Source of the DNA: Bacteroidales bacterium UBA5197
GTDB taxonomy: Bacteria; Bacteroidota; Bacteroidia; Bacteroidales; Lentimicrobiaceae
NCBI GenBank assembly: GCA_002412885.1
Contig: DHVX01000072.1
Location: forward strand, 1-64,000
Reading direction: 5' to 3'
Length of the DNA stretch: 64,000 nt
The position numbers and the translations under genes are program-made. Positions within the stretch are counted from its first letter, which is position 1, and the number at the start of each line of letters is the position of its first letter. Positions 26,052 through 34,449 of this stretch are shown here, in pieces. The notes beneath the pieces are model-generated. The model was not told the DNA's origin, did no database searches, and saw only the letters and a program-made list of their open reading frames with translations.

Positions 26052-27380
26052 TTATAGTTTTAACGAATCCGTAGCCATTTCGACAACAATTTCATTTTTA
26101 AAACTATAGAGCTTTACATGAGTTTGAGAAGATGCATCATTGCTCTGTGGTGTGATCACTACAAAGTTCATTGCTGAAGAGTCCAAACCATTTTCATCAA
26201 TCCATGTTCCTGAGTTCGCATAAATTGATTTCAGCCCCCGATGGTCATTTGACGCTTCTATTTTAGGAACGTGGGTGTGCCCGAAAACGACTATTCTAAC
26301 CTCTGATTCCGGATTTAAAAAATACTGGGCTTTTGCCTGATTATCCATCTCGCTGGCGGTTGCTGAACCGGCAATGGCTTGTTCAGCAGGAATATTGACT
26401 GGCACATGATTGTGAGCTTGTCTCTGTAACCAGCTGTCTTGTATTCCATTATACAGATTGACATCAATAAATCCTCCCGGAGTTGTTTGGGAAGGAAGCA
26501 ATTCATTCACAGAAAACGATCCTGTGAATCCATCAACATTTGTCACAATAATTTTCTCATCGAATGTATTTTCGATTTTGAAAGTGGTTAAAGTCCAATT
26601 CCATAATTTCCAATATTCGAAAACCAAGCTTTGACTTTCATCACCTGAAGTATTTTGAGTAACAACCGGAGGGGTTTCAGCGCCTGTGGTTGGATGTCCT
26701 TGCGATACGTAAAGCGCAGCTATTCTTGTAAAAAAGTATCCCGGAGGCAGGATTGTTCCTGGAGCAATATCCTGATTTGATATCGGGTCAGGCGCGCAGA
26801 AGAAATTGTAGCGGTGCCCGTGCTCTATTGCTATTTGGGGAAAACCAACCGGTGAGTAAGTGCCTAAACCCAGTTCCGGATCTCGTTTCTGGTTTATCCC
26901 CGGAAGGATAAGTTCAACGCTTGCCTCTGTTATTGTAAGATCGTGGTTTCCCGGAACATAGGTTACCAATATTTTCTCTTCCTGAATGATACTGTTCAAA
27001 ACATCAAACACGCCTTTGTTGGCTTCCGCGATGCGCTGTACAAAATCTTTCTGATCCTTTCCCTGATATGTATCTATCGGAGCTGGCACAAACCATTCAT
27101 CCAACAGGTCACCGGCAATTACAAGTTCTTTGACATTCTGAGATGCTTTTATCTGCTTGAGCAGTTTTTCCAGTGATGGAAGGTTATTTTTGCATTCGGC
27201 ATAAGTAAGGTCTGCGCCGAGGTGCATATCGCTGAGTATAACAATCATATTTCTCTCATTTCCGCCATTGCTGAAAGGGTTGATTTCAGTATCTTTGGGA
27301 TCTGACTTATCGCATGAAGTGAATACAATTAATAATAGCATCACAGAAAATGCACTTAATAATCTCAGAATAGTTTTCAT
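26052..27380 (-). CDS. calcineurin-like metallophosphoesterase lipoprotein
   Basis: The 442-residue exported protein has a lipobox (IVFTSC) and metallophosphoesterase motifs in order: SDMHLG, AGDLLDEW, VPGNHD, and VFGHTHVPK. These supply the two-metal site. An insertion of about 170 residues lies between the third and last motif. The substrate is not readable; similar motif sets occur in phosphodiesterases and UDP-diacylglucosamine hydrolase relatives. It is first gene of a likely operon with the GDPD gene. The upstream gap 27381-27896 may hold its promoter. Confidence 0.9.
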   Translation of the reverse strand: MKTILRLLSAFSVMLLLIVFTSCDKSDPKDTEINPFSNGGNERNMIVILSDMHLGADLTYAECKNNLPSLEKLLKQIKASQNVKELVIAGDLLDEWFVPAPIDTYQGKDQKDFVQRIAEANKGVFDVLNSIIQEEKILVTYVPGNHDLTITEASVELILPGINQKRDPELGLGTYSPVGFPQIAIEHGHRYNFFCAPDPISNQDIAPGTILPPGYFFTRIAALYVSQGHPTTGAETPPVVTQNTSGDESQSLVFEYWKLWNWTLTTFKIENTFDEKIIVTNVDGFTGSFSVNELLPSQTTPGGFIDVNLYNGIQDSWLQRQAHNHVPVNIPAEQAIAGSATASEMDNQAKAQYFLNPESEVRIVVFGHTHVPKIEASNDHRGLKSIYANSGTWIDENGLDSSAMNFVVITPQSNDASSQTHVKLYSFKNEIVVEMATDSLKL

Positions 27381-27896
27381 AGTACCCTTTTTTTTAATTT
27401 TTCTTACTCGTAAAGCTTTTCAGAGTCCGCTCATTTTTTATTATTAGTTTCTGTTTATTCATTTACTATGAGCCATAAAGTCATCTCCTTTTCATCATTA
27501 AGGCCAATTCAATTTTAATGGTGACCTGTGAATATGCGGGGCTAAGTAAAGGGATTTTCGCCTTTGCAATGCAAATGTATAAATATTTTAATATAACCCA
27601 ATCCAGGGTAAAAAATATTTTCGAAGCGGTTAAGGATTGTGTGAAAAGACTTTCTTAGTGAAATCCATTAGCCTTAGTGCACGCTTAATGAGCACATTGC
27701 GAAAGCTCCAAAATCAGATTGTCCTTTCGGGACAACACAATAGCTTACGTTTCCAAAAATAAAAAACGCTCATTATTAATGGCTTGAGTTTTCAACGCTG
27801 TAATCAGAGAATTAACTGTGATATTTCCGGGAATTTCATTTCACCTTCATAAAATTATCATTCACCCTGTTGAAAATCCGGTTCACTGTTTTTAAA
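27381..27896. other. non-coding gap
   Basis: About 500 AT-rich bases between divergent genes. A minus-strand TACATTTG at 27572-27579 matches a -7 box and could serve the metallophosphoesterase gene with a long leader. A short hairpin GTCC TTTCG GGAC lies near 27720. No ORF or RNA gene was seen. Confidence 0.4.
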
Positions 27897-27927
27897 TTTG
27901 TTCTGTTTAGTTGTCGGAATACATTTG
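27897..27927 (+). promoter_or_regulatory. consensus promoter TTTG-N19-TAnnTTTG of the osmC operon
   Basis: TTTG at 27897-27900 and TACATTTG at 27920-27927 are separated by exactly 19 bases, an ideal match to the Bacteroidota housekeeping promoter. The OsmC start codon is 51 bases further. Confidence 0.72.
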
Positions 27928-27978
27928 CCTGACTTTTTAAAAAGGCAAGTAAAATCTGATCCTTAACAATTATCAAAA

Positions 27979-28431
27979 ATGAACACTGGCAATTCAAACA
28001 CGCAGGCGCCGGCTTCTGCTATCGAAGCATCGCTCAGTCTGATCAACAGCAAGTTGCACATCATCGGTCAGGCCGGAAATTTTGAACCCATTGATACAGA
28101 CTACATTCCGCCTTATGGCGATGGATTGGGCTACATGCCTCTTCAGCTCTTTCTAATCAGTTTCGGAGCTTGTGCCGCCGGCGCGGTTATCACACTATTG
28201 CGCAGGATGCAAAGAAACATTGAAGCTTTCGACATGAACGTAAGCGGAATACGACGAACCGAACATCCAACCTCATTTTCAGAAATTACGGTTGAATACA
28301 TCATCACATCCGGAGATATAACAGAACAGGAAGTGCATAAAGCACTGGCACTGGCAGAGCAATCCATTTGCCCCGTTTGGGCCATGATCAAAGGAAATGT
28401 GGAAGTTAAATCTATTGTTACCCTTTTATAA
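27979..28431 (+). CDS. OsmC family protein
   Basis: The 150-residue cytoplasmic protein has the OsmC/Ohr fold with both conserved cysteines: Cys in FGACAAG, on the long central helix, and Cys in QSICPVWAM. Family members reduce organic hydroperoxides with these thiols. Sequence alone does not separate OsmC from YhfA-like members. It starts a three-gene operon with 20-21 base gaps behind a consensus promoter. Confidence 0.88.
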   Translation: MNTGNSNTQAPASAIEASLSLINSKLHIIGQAGNFEPIDTDYIPPYGDGLGYMPLQLFLISFGACAAGAVITLLRRMQRNIEAFDMNVSGIRRTEHPTSFSEITVEYIITSGDITEQEVHKALALAEQSICPVWAMIKGNVEVKSIVTLL

Positions 28432-28451
28432 AACATCAAAAAAATCAACCA

Positions 28452-28967
28452 ATGAAAAACATGGCAATCCCTGAAATTGCATCTGTTTGCGGACTTTACT
28501 GCGGCGCCTGTGGAATTTACCTTGCCACACAGCTAAATGACACAGAAAAATTAGCGAATTACGCTACCATGCTCGGTCAACCGCTGAGCGAAACCCGATG
28601 TGATGGTTGCCGTTCGGAACGAAAGACGGCTTACTGCAACAACTGCTATATGATTAAGTGTAGCCGAGAAAAAAATCTTGCTTTTTGCGGTGAATGCAAT
28701 GAATACCCGTGTGAAGCATTGAAAGACTTCCAGCAGAAAATGCCTCACCGGGCCGAATTGTGGAAAGCGCAATCTCGCATTGCTGAAATTGGTGCCATCC
28801 GATGGACCGAAGAGATGAAGGCTTACTTTTCTTGTCCGGAGTGCAACACAGGCAGCACTTCCTATGACCTGAAGTGCCCGAAGTGCGGACATATTCCCGG
28901 TAACGGATTTGCCGGCAACAACAAGGACGCCATTCTGACTTTTATCGAAAACAGAAAAAAATCCTGA
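28452..28967 (+). CDS. DUF3795 cysteine-rich protein
   Basis: The 171-residue soluble protein is dense in cysteine pairs: CGLYCGACGIY, CDGCRSE, YCNNCYMIKC, FCGECNEYPC, and a C-terminal zinc-ribbon-like CPECN...LKCPKCGH. The first four groups are the DUF3795 pattern; the last is an added two-CxxC ribbon. It probably binds zinc or an iron-sulfur cluster, but no function is established. Middle gene of the OsmC operon. Confidence 0.85.
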   Translation: MKNMAIPEIASVCGLYCGACGIYLATQLNDTEKLANYATMLGQPLSETRCDGCRSERKTAYCNNCYMIKCSREKNLAFCGECNEYPCEALKDFQQKMPHRAELWKAQSRIAEIGAIRWTEEMKAYFSCPECNTGSTSYDLKCPKCGHIPGNGFAGNNKDAILTFIENRKKS

Positions 28968-28988
28968 AAAATCAATTGAGCAAACACC

Positions 28989-29699
28989 ATGGAAAACAGT
29001 GTTCAACTAGAAACAATCCGTTTTGGCCGAATAGCCGTTTACCTGAATATTTTCGGTGTAATTTTTTCGGGACTGGTGTTCCCTGCATTGTCTATGATGC
29101 TTTATCCTCAACCAGCCTGGCGTGTTGCTGCCTTGTTTGCTGATTCCTTTCATCCGCTGCAAACCGCTACTTTTTTCTGCGGTTATTTTCTGGTTATCGG
29201 ATCATTGCTAACTTTCATCACGCTCTTTCACTTGGCAGAACCAGTGAAAAGAATATGGGCATTATCGGGATTGGCCATCAATATTGTATTCACGGCAGTG
29301 GTATTTCTGAATTACATTATTCAAACCACCTATGTGCCTTATCTGGCGATTAACCGCCCTCCTGAACTTGCTTCTGTACTGCCGGTATTTACCATGGCTA
29401 ATCCGGGCTCATTTGCCTGGGCTCTGGAGATGTACGGATGGGGCGGTATCGGGCTGTCGTTTGTTTTTATGGCTTTTATTTTCGGCAAAGGCAGGTTTGA
29501 ACCGGTCCTGAAAGTGCTCTTTCTGGTGAACGGAATTTGCAGCGTGGCATCTGCACTGATGACCTCAGTAGACATGACCTGGCTTTTTACTTCGGCCGGA
29601 CTTACGGCACTGGTGGTCTGGAATACGCTGGTCCTTGTGATTGATTTTTTTCTGCTGGCGTATTTCAAAAAGGCATATGCTGTTGCAGATTCTGTTTAA
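28989..29699 (+). CDS. six-helix membrane protein of unknown function
   Basis: The 236-residue protein has about six hydrophobic helices and few charged residues within them (YLNIFGVIFSGLVFPAL, FFCGYFLVIGSLLTFI, and later segments). I recognise no transporter or enzyme signature. It lies 21 bases after the DUF3795 gene, so it is probably co-expressed with OsmC. A hairpin follows at 29735-29761. Confidence 0.78.
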   Translation: MENSVQLETIRFGRIAVYLNIFGVIFSGLVFPALSMMLYPQPAWRVAALFADSFHPLQTATFFCGYFLVIGSLLTFITLFHLAEPVKRIWALSGLAINIVFTAVVFLNYIIQTTYVPYLAINRPPELASVLPVFTMANPGSFAWALEMYGWGGIGLSFVFMAFIFGKGRFEPVLKVLFLVNGICSVASALMTSVDMTWLFTSAGLTALVVWNTLVLVIDFFLLAYFKKAYAVADSV

Positions 29700-29734
29700 T
29701 CTAGGCAGAAATGCCACTCTCCTGGTTCTTCGAG

Positions 29735-29761
29735 ATCTCATGTTTTATCAAACCATGAGAT
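29735..29761 (+). terminator. hairpin after the OsmC operon
   Basis: ATCTCATG (29735-29742) pairs with CATGAGAT (29754-29761), with further TTT/AAA pairing inside the loop. No strong T-run follows, so termination is only suggested by position. Confidence 0.4.
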
Positions 29762-29892
29762 GATAATTTCAAATTATCAAAAGTTCGTAAAGGAATTGCA
29801 GCCAAGGTTGTCTAAACTGACGAGCCATCCAAAAGCGGACAGGCTTAGCGGAGCCAAATGTCACTCTATGTTTGATGGGTGTTGTTCAAAAT

Positions 29893-30459
29893 TCATTTTT
29901 CATACAAATCATCACAATTCAGGCTTTGCCAATCCTTCTCTATCATTGCATATAGCAGGTCATCAACCCACTTTCCATTTATGAATAAACTCTCAACAAA
30001 GTGGGCTTCTTTTCGAAATCCAATGCGTTCTACCAGTCGTATGGAGTTTATATTTTCAGGGTCAATTGTTGTAATTATCCGATGCTTATTCAATTCATTA
30101 AATAAATAAGCAATTATACTTTTAACAGATTCTGTTGCGTAACCTTTATTATGAAATTTTTTGTTCAATGTACATCCGATTTCAGCTTGTTTATTATCGC
30201 TATCGAAAAAGTGAACACCTAAATCACCAATTATTTTTTGTGTCTCTTTCTCAATGATGACAAATTGAAACCAGGTTCCAGCTTCATTAATTTGTTTCGA
30301 TATCTTCCCTATAAAGGCTTCTACATCATTAAGAGTTGCTGGAATCCATCCCTGGTATTTATTTACCTCTCTATCTGAACGATATTCAAATATTTCGTTT
30401 ATGTCATCAAGGTTAATTGGCCTCAGTATCAGTCGCCTTGTTTCTATTATCATTTGCAT
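29893..30459 (-). CDS. GNAT acetyltransferase, RimJ/RimL type
   Basis: The 188-residue protein opens with the RimL-like IETRRLILRPI and carries the acetyl-CoA binding signature in NKKFHNKGYATESVKSII, followed by NINSIRLVERIGFRKEAHF. It would acetylate an N-terminal amine or a small molecule; the target is unknown. A start two codons later is equally possible. It stands alone, with 235 bases of AT-rich non-coding DNA upstream. Confidence 0.88.
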   Translation of the reverse strand: MQMIIETRRLILRPINLDDINEIFEYRSDREVNKYQGWIPATLNDVEAFIGKISKQINEAGTWFQFVIIEKETQKIIGDLGVHFFDSDNKQAEIGCTLNKKFHNKGYATESVKSIIAYLFNELNKHRIITTIDPENINSIRLVERIGFRKEAHFVESLFINGKWVDDLLYAMIEKDWQSLNCDDLYEK

Positions 30460-30694
30460 ATTTGTTTATAGGGTGCTTTCCCTGAATAGTGCGCATTGAG
30501 CGAATTTTTGCTCATTTGCTTATCTTTCCGATTTATTTTCACCATCTCCGGAAAAAGTCACAAGTCAGATATTCTCCCCAAATATAACAAATTCTGATTT
30601 TCCAATCCCAACCCCGGGCCTGTATATTACCATTCTCATGCAAAGAGGTGTATTGATTTTGGATTCCACTGCCACTATGTTATCATGAAATACT

Positions 30695-31018
30695 CTAATC
30701 AACGAATGTTTCTCTAATGACTTCTTTAATTGTAATTATTTCTTTATCAGACAATTTTCCAAACACTTTAATGACTCTTTGTCTATCAATTGTTCTGATT
30801 TGATCAATGACTACCCAGCCAATTTTATCATTTTGTTTAACTTCAATCCTTGTCGGATACTTTTTAGATTGAGTAGTCATTGGAGCAATTGTAATTGTTT
30901 GGAGATGATTATTCATCTCATCCGGCGAGATTACAACACATGGTCTGGTTTTTTTTATTTCACTCCCAATAGTTGGATCCAGATTTACCAGAATAATAGA
31001 ATACTGAACTATTTCCAT
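30695..31018 (-). CDS. mazF: MazF/PemK-family toxin (mRNA interferase)
   Basis: The 107-residue protein has the family landmarks: YSIILVNLDPTIGSEIKKTRPCVVIS, where the Arg and the loop bind RNA, then ITIAPMTTQSK and VVIDQIRTIDRQRV. MazF toxins cleave mRNA at short motifs and slow growth when the antitoxin is degraded. It overlaps the antitoxin gene by ten bases, the classic antitoxin-first layout. Confidence 0.93.
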   Translation of the reverse strand: MEIVQYSIILVNLDPTIGSEIKKTRPCVVISPDEMNNHLQTITIAPMTTQSKKYPTRIEVKQNDKIGWVVIDQIRTIDRQRVIKVFGKLSDKEIITIKEVIRETFVD

Positions 31019-31254
31019 TCTTCGAAATTTTCATCATCAAAAACATCTGACATCATCATCTTGTCGTCATTGTTTTCATGCATTTTTTTGAAAGCTTTAT
31101 CCCAACCTACTCTTGGAATTGCTTTTGGCCGAATAACAATATAGTCCTTCTCAAGGATCAGTTCAACGGTGTCCTTGATGTTATATTTTTCAAGAAGGGT
31201 TTTGCTTAATCGTAGCCCTTTTGAATTGCCTATTCTGATTACAGATAATTCCAT
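31009..31254 (-). CDS. mazE: MazE-type antitoxin (AbrB/SpoVT fold)
   Basis: The 81-residue protein has an N-terminal AbrB-like DNA-binding swapped hairpin (VIRIGNSKGLRLSKTLLEKY, then VELILEKDYIVIRP). An acidic, Trp-containing tail (DVFDDENFEEWK) probably covers the toxin active site. Antitoxins of this type repress their own operon. A -7 box lies 20 bases upstream in AT-rich DNA that could carry the operator. Confidence 0.92.
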   Translation of the reverse strand: MELSVIRIGNSKGLRLSKTLLEKYNIKDTVELILEKDYIVIRPKAIPRVGWDKAFKKMHENNDDKMMMSDVFDDENFEEWK

Positions 31255-31273
31255 CGTGCTTTTTTTGTAAGTA

Positions 31274-31281
31274 CAAAGTTA
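31274..31281 (-). promoter_or_regulatory. TAnnTTTG -7 box of the mazEF operon
   Basis: Minus-strand TAACTTTG, 19 bases before the antitoxin start. The adjacent AT-rich ATTAATTAAT (31286-31295) is symmetrical and could be part of an autoregulatory operator, which is inferred. Confidence 0.5.
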
Positions 31282-31499
31282 CTACATTAATTAATATAAA
31301 GTTGAAAAATTAAAATCTTTATGGTAGAGGGAAGCATTTGAAACTGTGACTGGAAGGCATTTTAAACCCCCAACCAATTTTTTAAGATAAATGTACATTT
31401 TTTTGTTTATCCAAAATCTACTTTCAAGCCAAAATCCGCCCCTCTCCCCTCTCAGCAAAAAAACCAATCACAAACCGTAATCCGCGACATTCAATTTCC

Positions 31500-31507
31500 T
31501 ATATTTG
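31500..31507 (+). promoter_or_regulatory. TAnnTTTG -7 box directly before the ClC start
   Basis: TATATTTG ends six bases before the ATG at 31514. The open frame can be extended to a TTG at 31505, but this TTG is part of the box, so ATG 31514 is the better start. The mRNA would be leaderless or nearly so. Confidence 0.55.
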
Positions 31508-31513
31508 CCCCCT

Positions 31514-33289
31514 ATGATTATCACCGGGTTACTTATAAGGATTCATAAATGGCGGGTTCAACACATCAGCCATCGAAACTTTGTACTTATACTTAGCCTG
31601 ATTATCGGTCTGATCAGCGGGCTATCCGCAGTTTTGCTCAAAAATGCAGTTTTCTATACACACCATTTCCTTACAGCTGGTTTTGACGCTGAAGACGGCA
31701 ACCTGTTGTATCTTGCCTATCCGCTGATTGGTATGGGATTGACGGTTCTTTTTGTGAAATACGTTGTAAAGGACAATATTTCGCATGGGGTGAGCCGCAT
31801 TTTGTATTCCATTTCGAAAACTAACGGTCGGCTGAAAAACCATAATAGTTATTCATCGTTGATTGCCAGTACTTTAACCGTTGGCTTTGGTGGCTCGGTC
31901 GGACTTGAGGCGCCCATTGTACTTACCGGAGCATCCATAGGCTCAAATCTGGCCCGGGTAATGCGCATGGATCACCGCACCATTACCCTTATGATCGGCT
32001 GCGGAGCCGCTGGTGCCATTGCAGGAATTTTCAAGGCTCCCATTGCAGCACTCATCTTTGCCCTGGAGGTTCTTATGCTCGACCTGACCATGGCATCGCT
32101 TATACCGCTGTTGATTGCAGCAGTTACAGGCGCATCCATTTCAGCTTTCCTGATGGGAAGTGCAGTTATTTTTTCATTTCACGTTTCAAGCCCTTTCGAT
32201 CTGGCCAATATCCCCTTTTATATTATTCTGGGAATATTTACTGGCCTGGTTTCCCTGTATTTCACCAGGGCCAATATGTACATCGAAAACCAATTTGGCA
32301 ATATAAAGAAACCGCTTACCAAATTGCTCATAGGCGGAATCACCGTCAGCACACTTATTTTTGTGCTTCCTCCGCTGTATGGCGAAGGTTATGAAGTTCT
32401 GACCGACATTCTGAATGGACGCGGGAATGAGATATTGAACAATTCATTTTTCTATTCCTTCCGGCAAAATCACTGGCTGTTTATGGGATTTCTGGTCCTT
32501 GTACTGTTTTTAAAGGTGGTAGCCATGGCATTCACAACTGCCGGCGGAGGAGTAGGCGGGGTATTTGCACCTTCACTGTTTATGGGCGGAGTTGCCGGTT
32601 TTCTGATATCAAGATTTATCAATCATTTCGGATTTCATCAGTTACCCGAAGAAAACTTTGCACTTGCCGGAATGGCAGGCGTAATGGCTGCCGTAATGCA
32701 TGCACCGCTCACCGCAATATTCCTTATTGCAGAAATAACAGGCGGCTATCAGCTATTTATTCCACTGATTATCACCGCCACCATCTCCTACCTTACCATC
32801 AATCTTTACGAGCCGCACAGCATCTACACCAAACGACTGGCTGCCCGTGGCGAACTGATTACACACGATAAGGACAAAGCGGTGCTTTCGCGGATGAGCA
32901 TTCACCGGCTGATTGAAAGTAATTTCCTTCCGGTTGGCCCTGACGCTACCCTTGGCGAACTTGTAAAAGTGATTGCACGCTCATCGCGGAATGTGTTTCC
33001 GGTTGTTGATGAAGAGAATAATTTTCTCGGGGTAGTTTTTATCAACGACATCCGGCACATTATGTTTAATCATGAATTGTATGAGAATACATTTGTACGA
33101 AATCTGATGTATATGCCTGAACCGCTGATCAGTCTGAATGAAAGCATGGAGGATGTTGCCGGAAAATTCGGCGAATGCCCACATTACAACCTTCCGGTAC
33201 TTAACGAAGGGAAATACATAGGGTTTGTTTCCAGAGCCAATGTATTTTCGGCTTACCGGAGTCTGGTGAAGGAATATTCGCAGGATTGA
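31514..33289 (+). CDS. ClC-family chloride channel/transporter with CBS domains
   Basis: The 591-residue membrane protein has the ClC core: GFGGSVGLEAPIV with the gating Glu, GGGVGGVFAPSLFMGG (the GxFxP anion site), and AGMAGVMAAVMHAPLTAI. The usual first filter motif GSGIP is not obvious; the corresponding region reads SHGVSRI. Two C-terminal CBS-type segments follow (about 445-500 and 510-570; NVFPVVDEENNFLGVV, NLPVLNEGKYIGFV), which sense nucleotides in some relatives. It moves chloride or another anion, perhaps in exchange for protons. Transcription would start almost at the ATG. Confidence 0.94.
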   Translation: MIITGLLIRIHKWRVQHISHRNFVLILSLIIGLISGLSAVLLKNAVFYTHHFLTAGFDAEDGNLLYLAYPLIGMGLTVLFVKYVVKDNISHGVSRILYSISKTNGRLKNHNSYSSLIASTLTVGFGGSVGLEAPIVLTGASIGSNLARVMRMDHRTITLMIGCGAAGAIAGIFKAPIAALIFALEVLMLDLTMASLIPLLIAAVTGASISAFLMGSAVIFSFHVSSPFDLANIPFYIILGIFTGLVSLYFTRANMYIENQFGNIKKPLTKLLIGGITVSTLIFVLPPLYGEGYEVLTDILNGRGNEILNNSFFYSFRQNHWLFMGFLVLVLFLKVVAMAFTTAGGGVGGVFAPSLFMGGVAGFLISRFINHFGFHQLPEENFALAGMAGVMAAVMHAPLTAIFLIAEITGGYQLFIPLIITATISYLTINLYEPHSIYTKRLAARGELITHDKDKAVLSRMSIHRLIESNFLPVGPDATLGELVKVIARSSRNVFPVVDEENNFLGVVFINDIRHIMFNHELYENTFVRNLMYMPEPLISLNESMEDVAGKFGECPHYNLPVLNEGKYIGFVSRANVFSAYRSLVKEYSQD

Positions 33290-33396
33290 TTTTTTTGATC
33301 CGAAGTTTGTTGCACGATCTGGCTGACAGGGAGAAAAGGGGACAAGGGGACGGGGGGAGTAAAGAATGAAAAATGAAAAATGAAAAATGAAAAGTG

Positions 33397-33466
33397 CCCT
33401 TCGACATGGTTCGACAATGGTTCGACGAAAAGCTCACCAACCAAAGCTCACCAACCAGCTCAGGGG
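33397..33466. repeat. triple-nested TTCGAC...AGCTC element
   Basis: Three layers are nested. The outer CCTTCGAC...GCTCAGGG encloses TGGTTCGAC...AGCTCACCAACCA, which encloses another TGGTTCGACGAAA...ACCAACCA copy (33418-33443). It follows a GAAAAATGAAAAAT tract (33366-33395). No gene is present in 33290-33479. Confidence 0.7.
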
Positions 33467-33515
33467 CCCAAAGTGAAAAGTGAAGTTTATCACCCAACTG
33501 ACTGAAATACCATTG

Positions 33516-34241
33516 ATGACAAATATCATAAAAAATAACCCGGTCTTTTTCTCCCTTATCGGAATTTACTGGCTTTTTCTGGGCGTGTTGCTGCTTGTCA
33601 CCGGATACCAAGGTAGTTTTTTGTTGCTCAATGCAATGCATCATCCAGCGATGGATTACCCCATGTTTCTGCTGACTCACCTTGGAGATGCACTCATTCT
33701 CACACCTTTTCTTGCTCTGCTTCTTGCCCGGAAAAATCCTGCGCTGGTGCTTTATCTCATTGCAATTGTAATAATTACAGGATTAATGGCACAATTCCTC
33801 AAGAATGTAATCTTCGATGAATACGACAGACCGCTTAAAATATTTGAAGGAATAGCGCAGGTGCATACCGTTGCCGGATACAAACTGTATCACAATTCTT
33901 TCCCTTCCGGTCACAGCCTGGTCGCAGCAGCAGCCATAACAGCTTGCTTTTCAGGGATAGCAATGAACAGAACGTGGCAAATACTAACAGCGGTTGCAAT
34001 CATCATAGTTTCTTATACCCGCACTTATGTTGGCGTGCATTTCCCCGGAGATGTGCTGGCAGGAACCATAATTGGTGTGCTTGGCGCAACCCTGCTTACA
34101 AAACCACTTTATTTGCCGTTGTTCAAATGGACAAACAATTTCTCTGAGCAAAAAAGAAAAAGGACCGTTTCAATATTGAATGCCATTGCCATTGTAAGTG
34201 TTATTGCAGGAACTTATCTGATTTACAGTTCTATACAGTGA
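33516..34241 (+). CDS. PAP2-family membrane phosphatase
   Basis: The product has about six transmembrane segments and the three phosphatase motifs: KNVIFDEYDRP (a variant of KxxxxxxRP), PSGHS in NSFPSGHSLVA, and TRTYVGVHFPGDV with the catalytic His. It dephosphorylates lipid phosphates such as undecaprenyl pyrophosphate or phosphatidic acid; the substrate is not readable. The start at 33516 was preferred because the frame upstream (ATG 33480) emerges directly from intergenic repeat DNA, but the longer form cannot be excluded. Confidence 0.88.
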   Translation: MTNIIKNNPVFFSLIGIYWLFLGVLLLVTGYQGSFLLLNAMHHPAMDYPMFLLTHLGDALILTPFLALLLARKNPALVLYLIAIVIITGLMAQFLKNVIFDEYDRPLKIFEGIAQVHTVAGYKLYHNSFPSGHSLVAAAAITACFSGIAMNRTWQILTAVAIIIVSYTRTYVGVHFPGDVLAGTIIGVLGATLLTKPLYLPLFKWTNNFSEQKRKRTVSILNAIAIVSVIAGTYLIYSSIQ

Positions 34242-34306
34242 TGAAATAAAAGGTAGATTACCACGGAGTCAAAGGCGAAAAAGTCAAAATTGGAAAATAA
34301 ATAGCC

Positions 34307-34355
34307 ACTTCGACTCCGCCTGCCTGCCGCGCAGTCAGGCAGGCGGAGTCGAAGT
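34307..34355. repeat. 20-base perfect inverted repeat, 9-base loop
   Basis: Arms ACTTCGACTCCGCCTGCCTG (34307-34326) and its exact complement (34336-34355) form a very stable hairpin between the PAP2 and exonuclease genes. The outer part contains TTCGACTCCGC, also found at 48642-48670. Confidence 0.8.
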
Positions 34356-34449
34356 ACAAAACGACAATCTTTTATTGGTAGTCCCGCACGTGCGGGAAAG
34401 GACAAAACGCTCAATATTTAATCTCAAAACGAAAACCCTACTTCACAAA

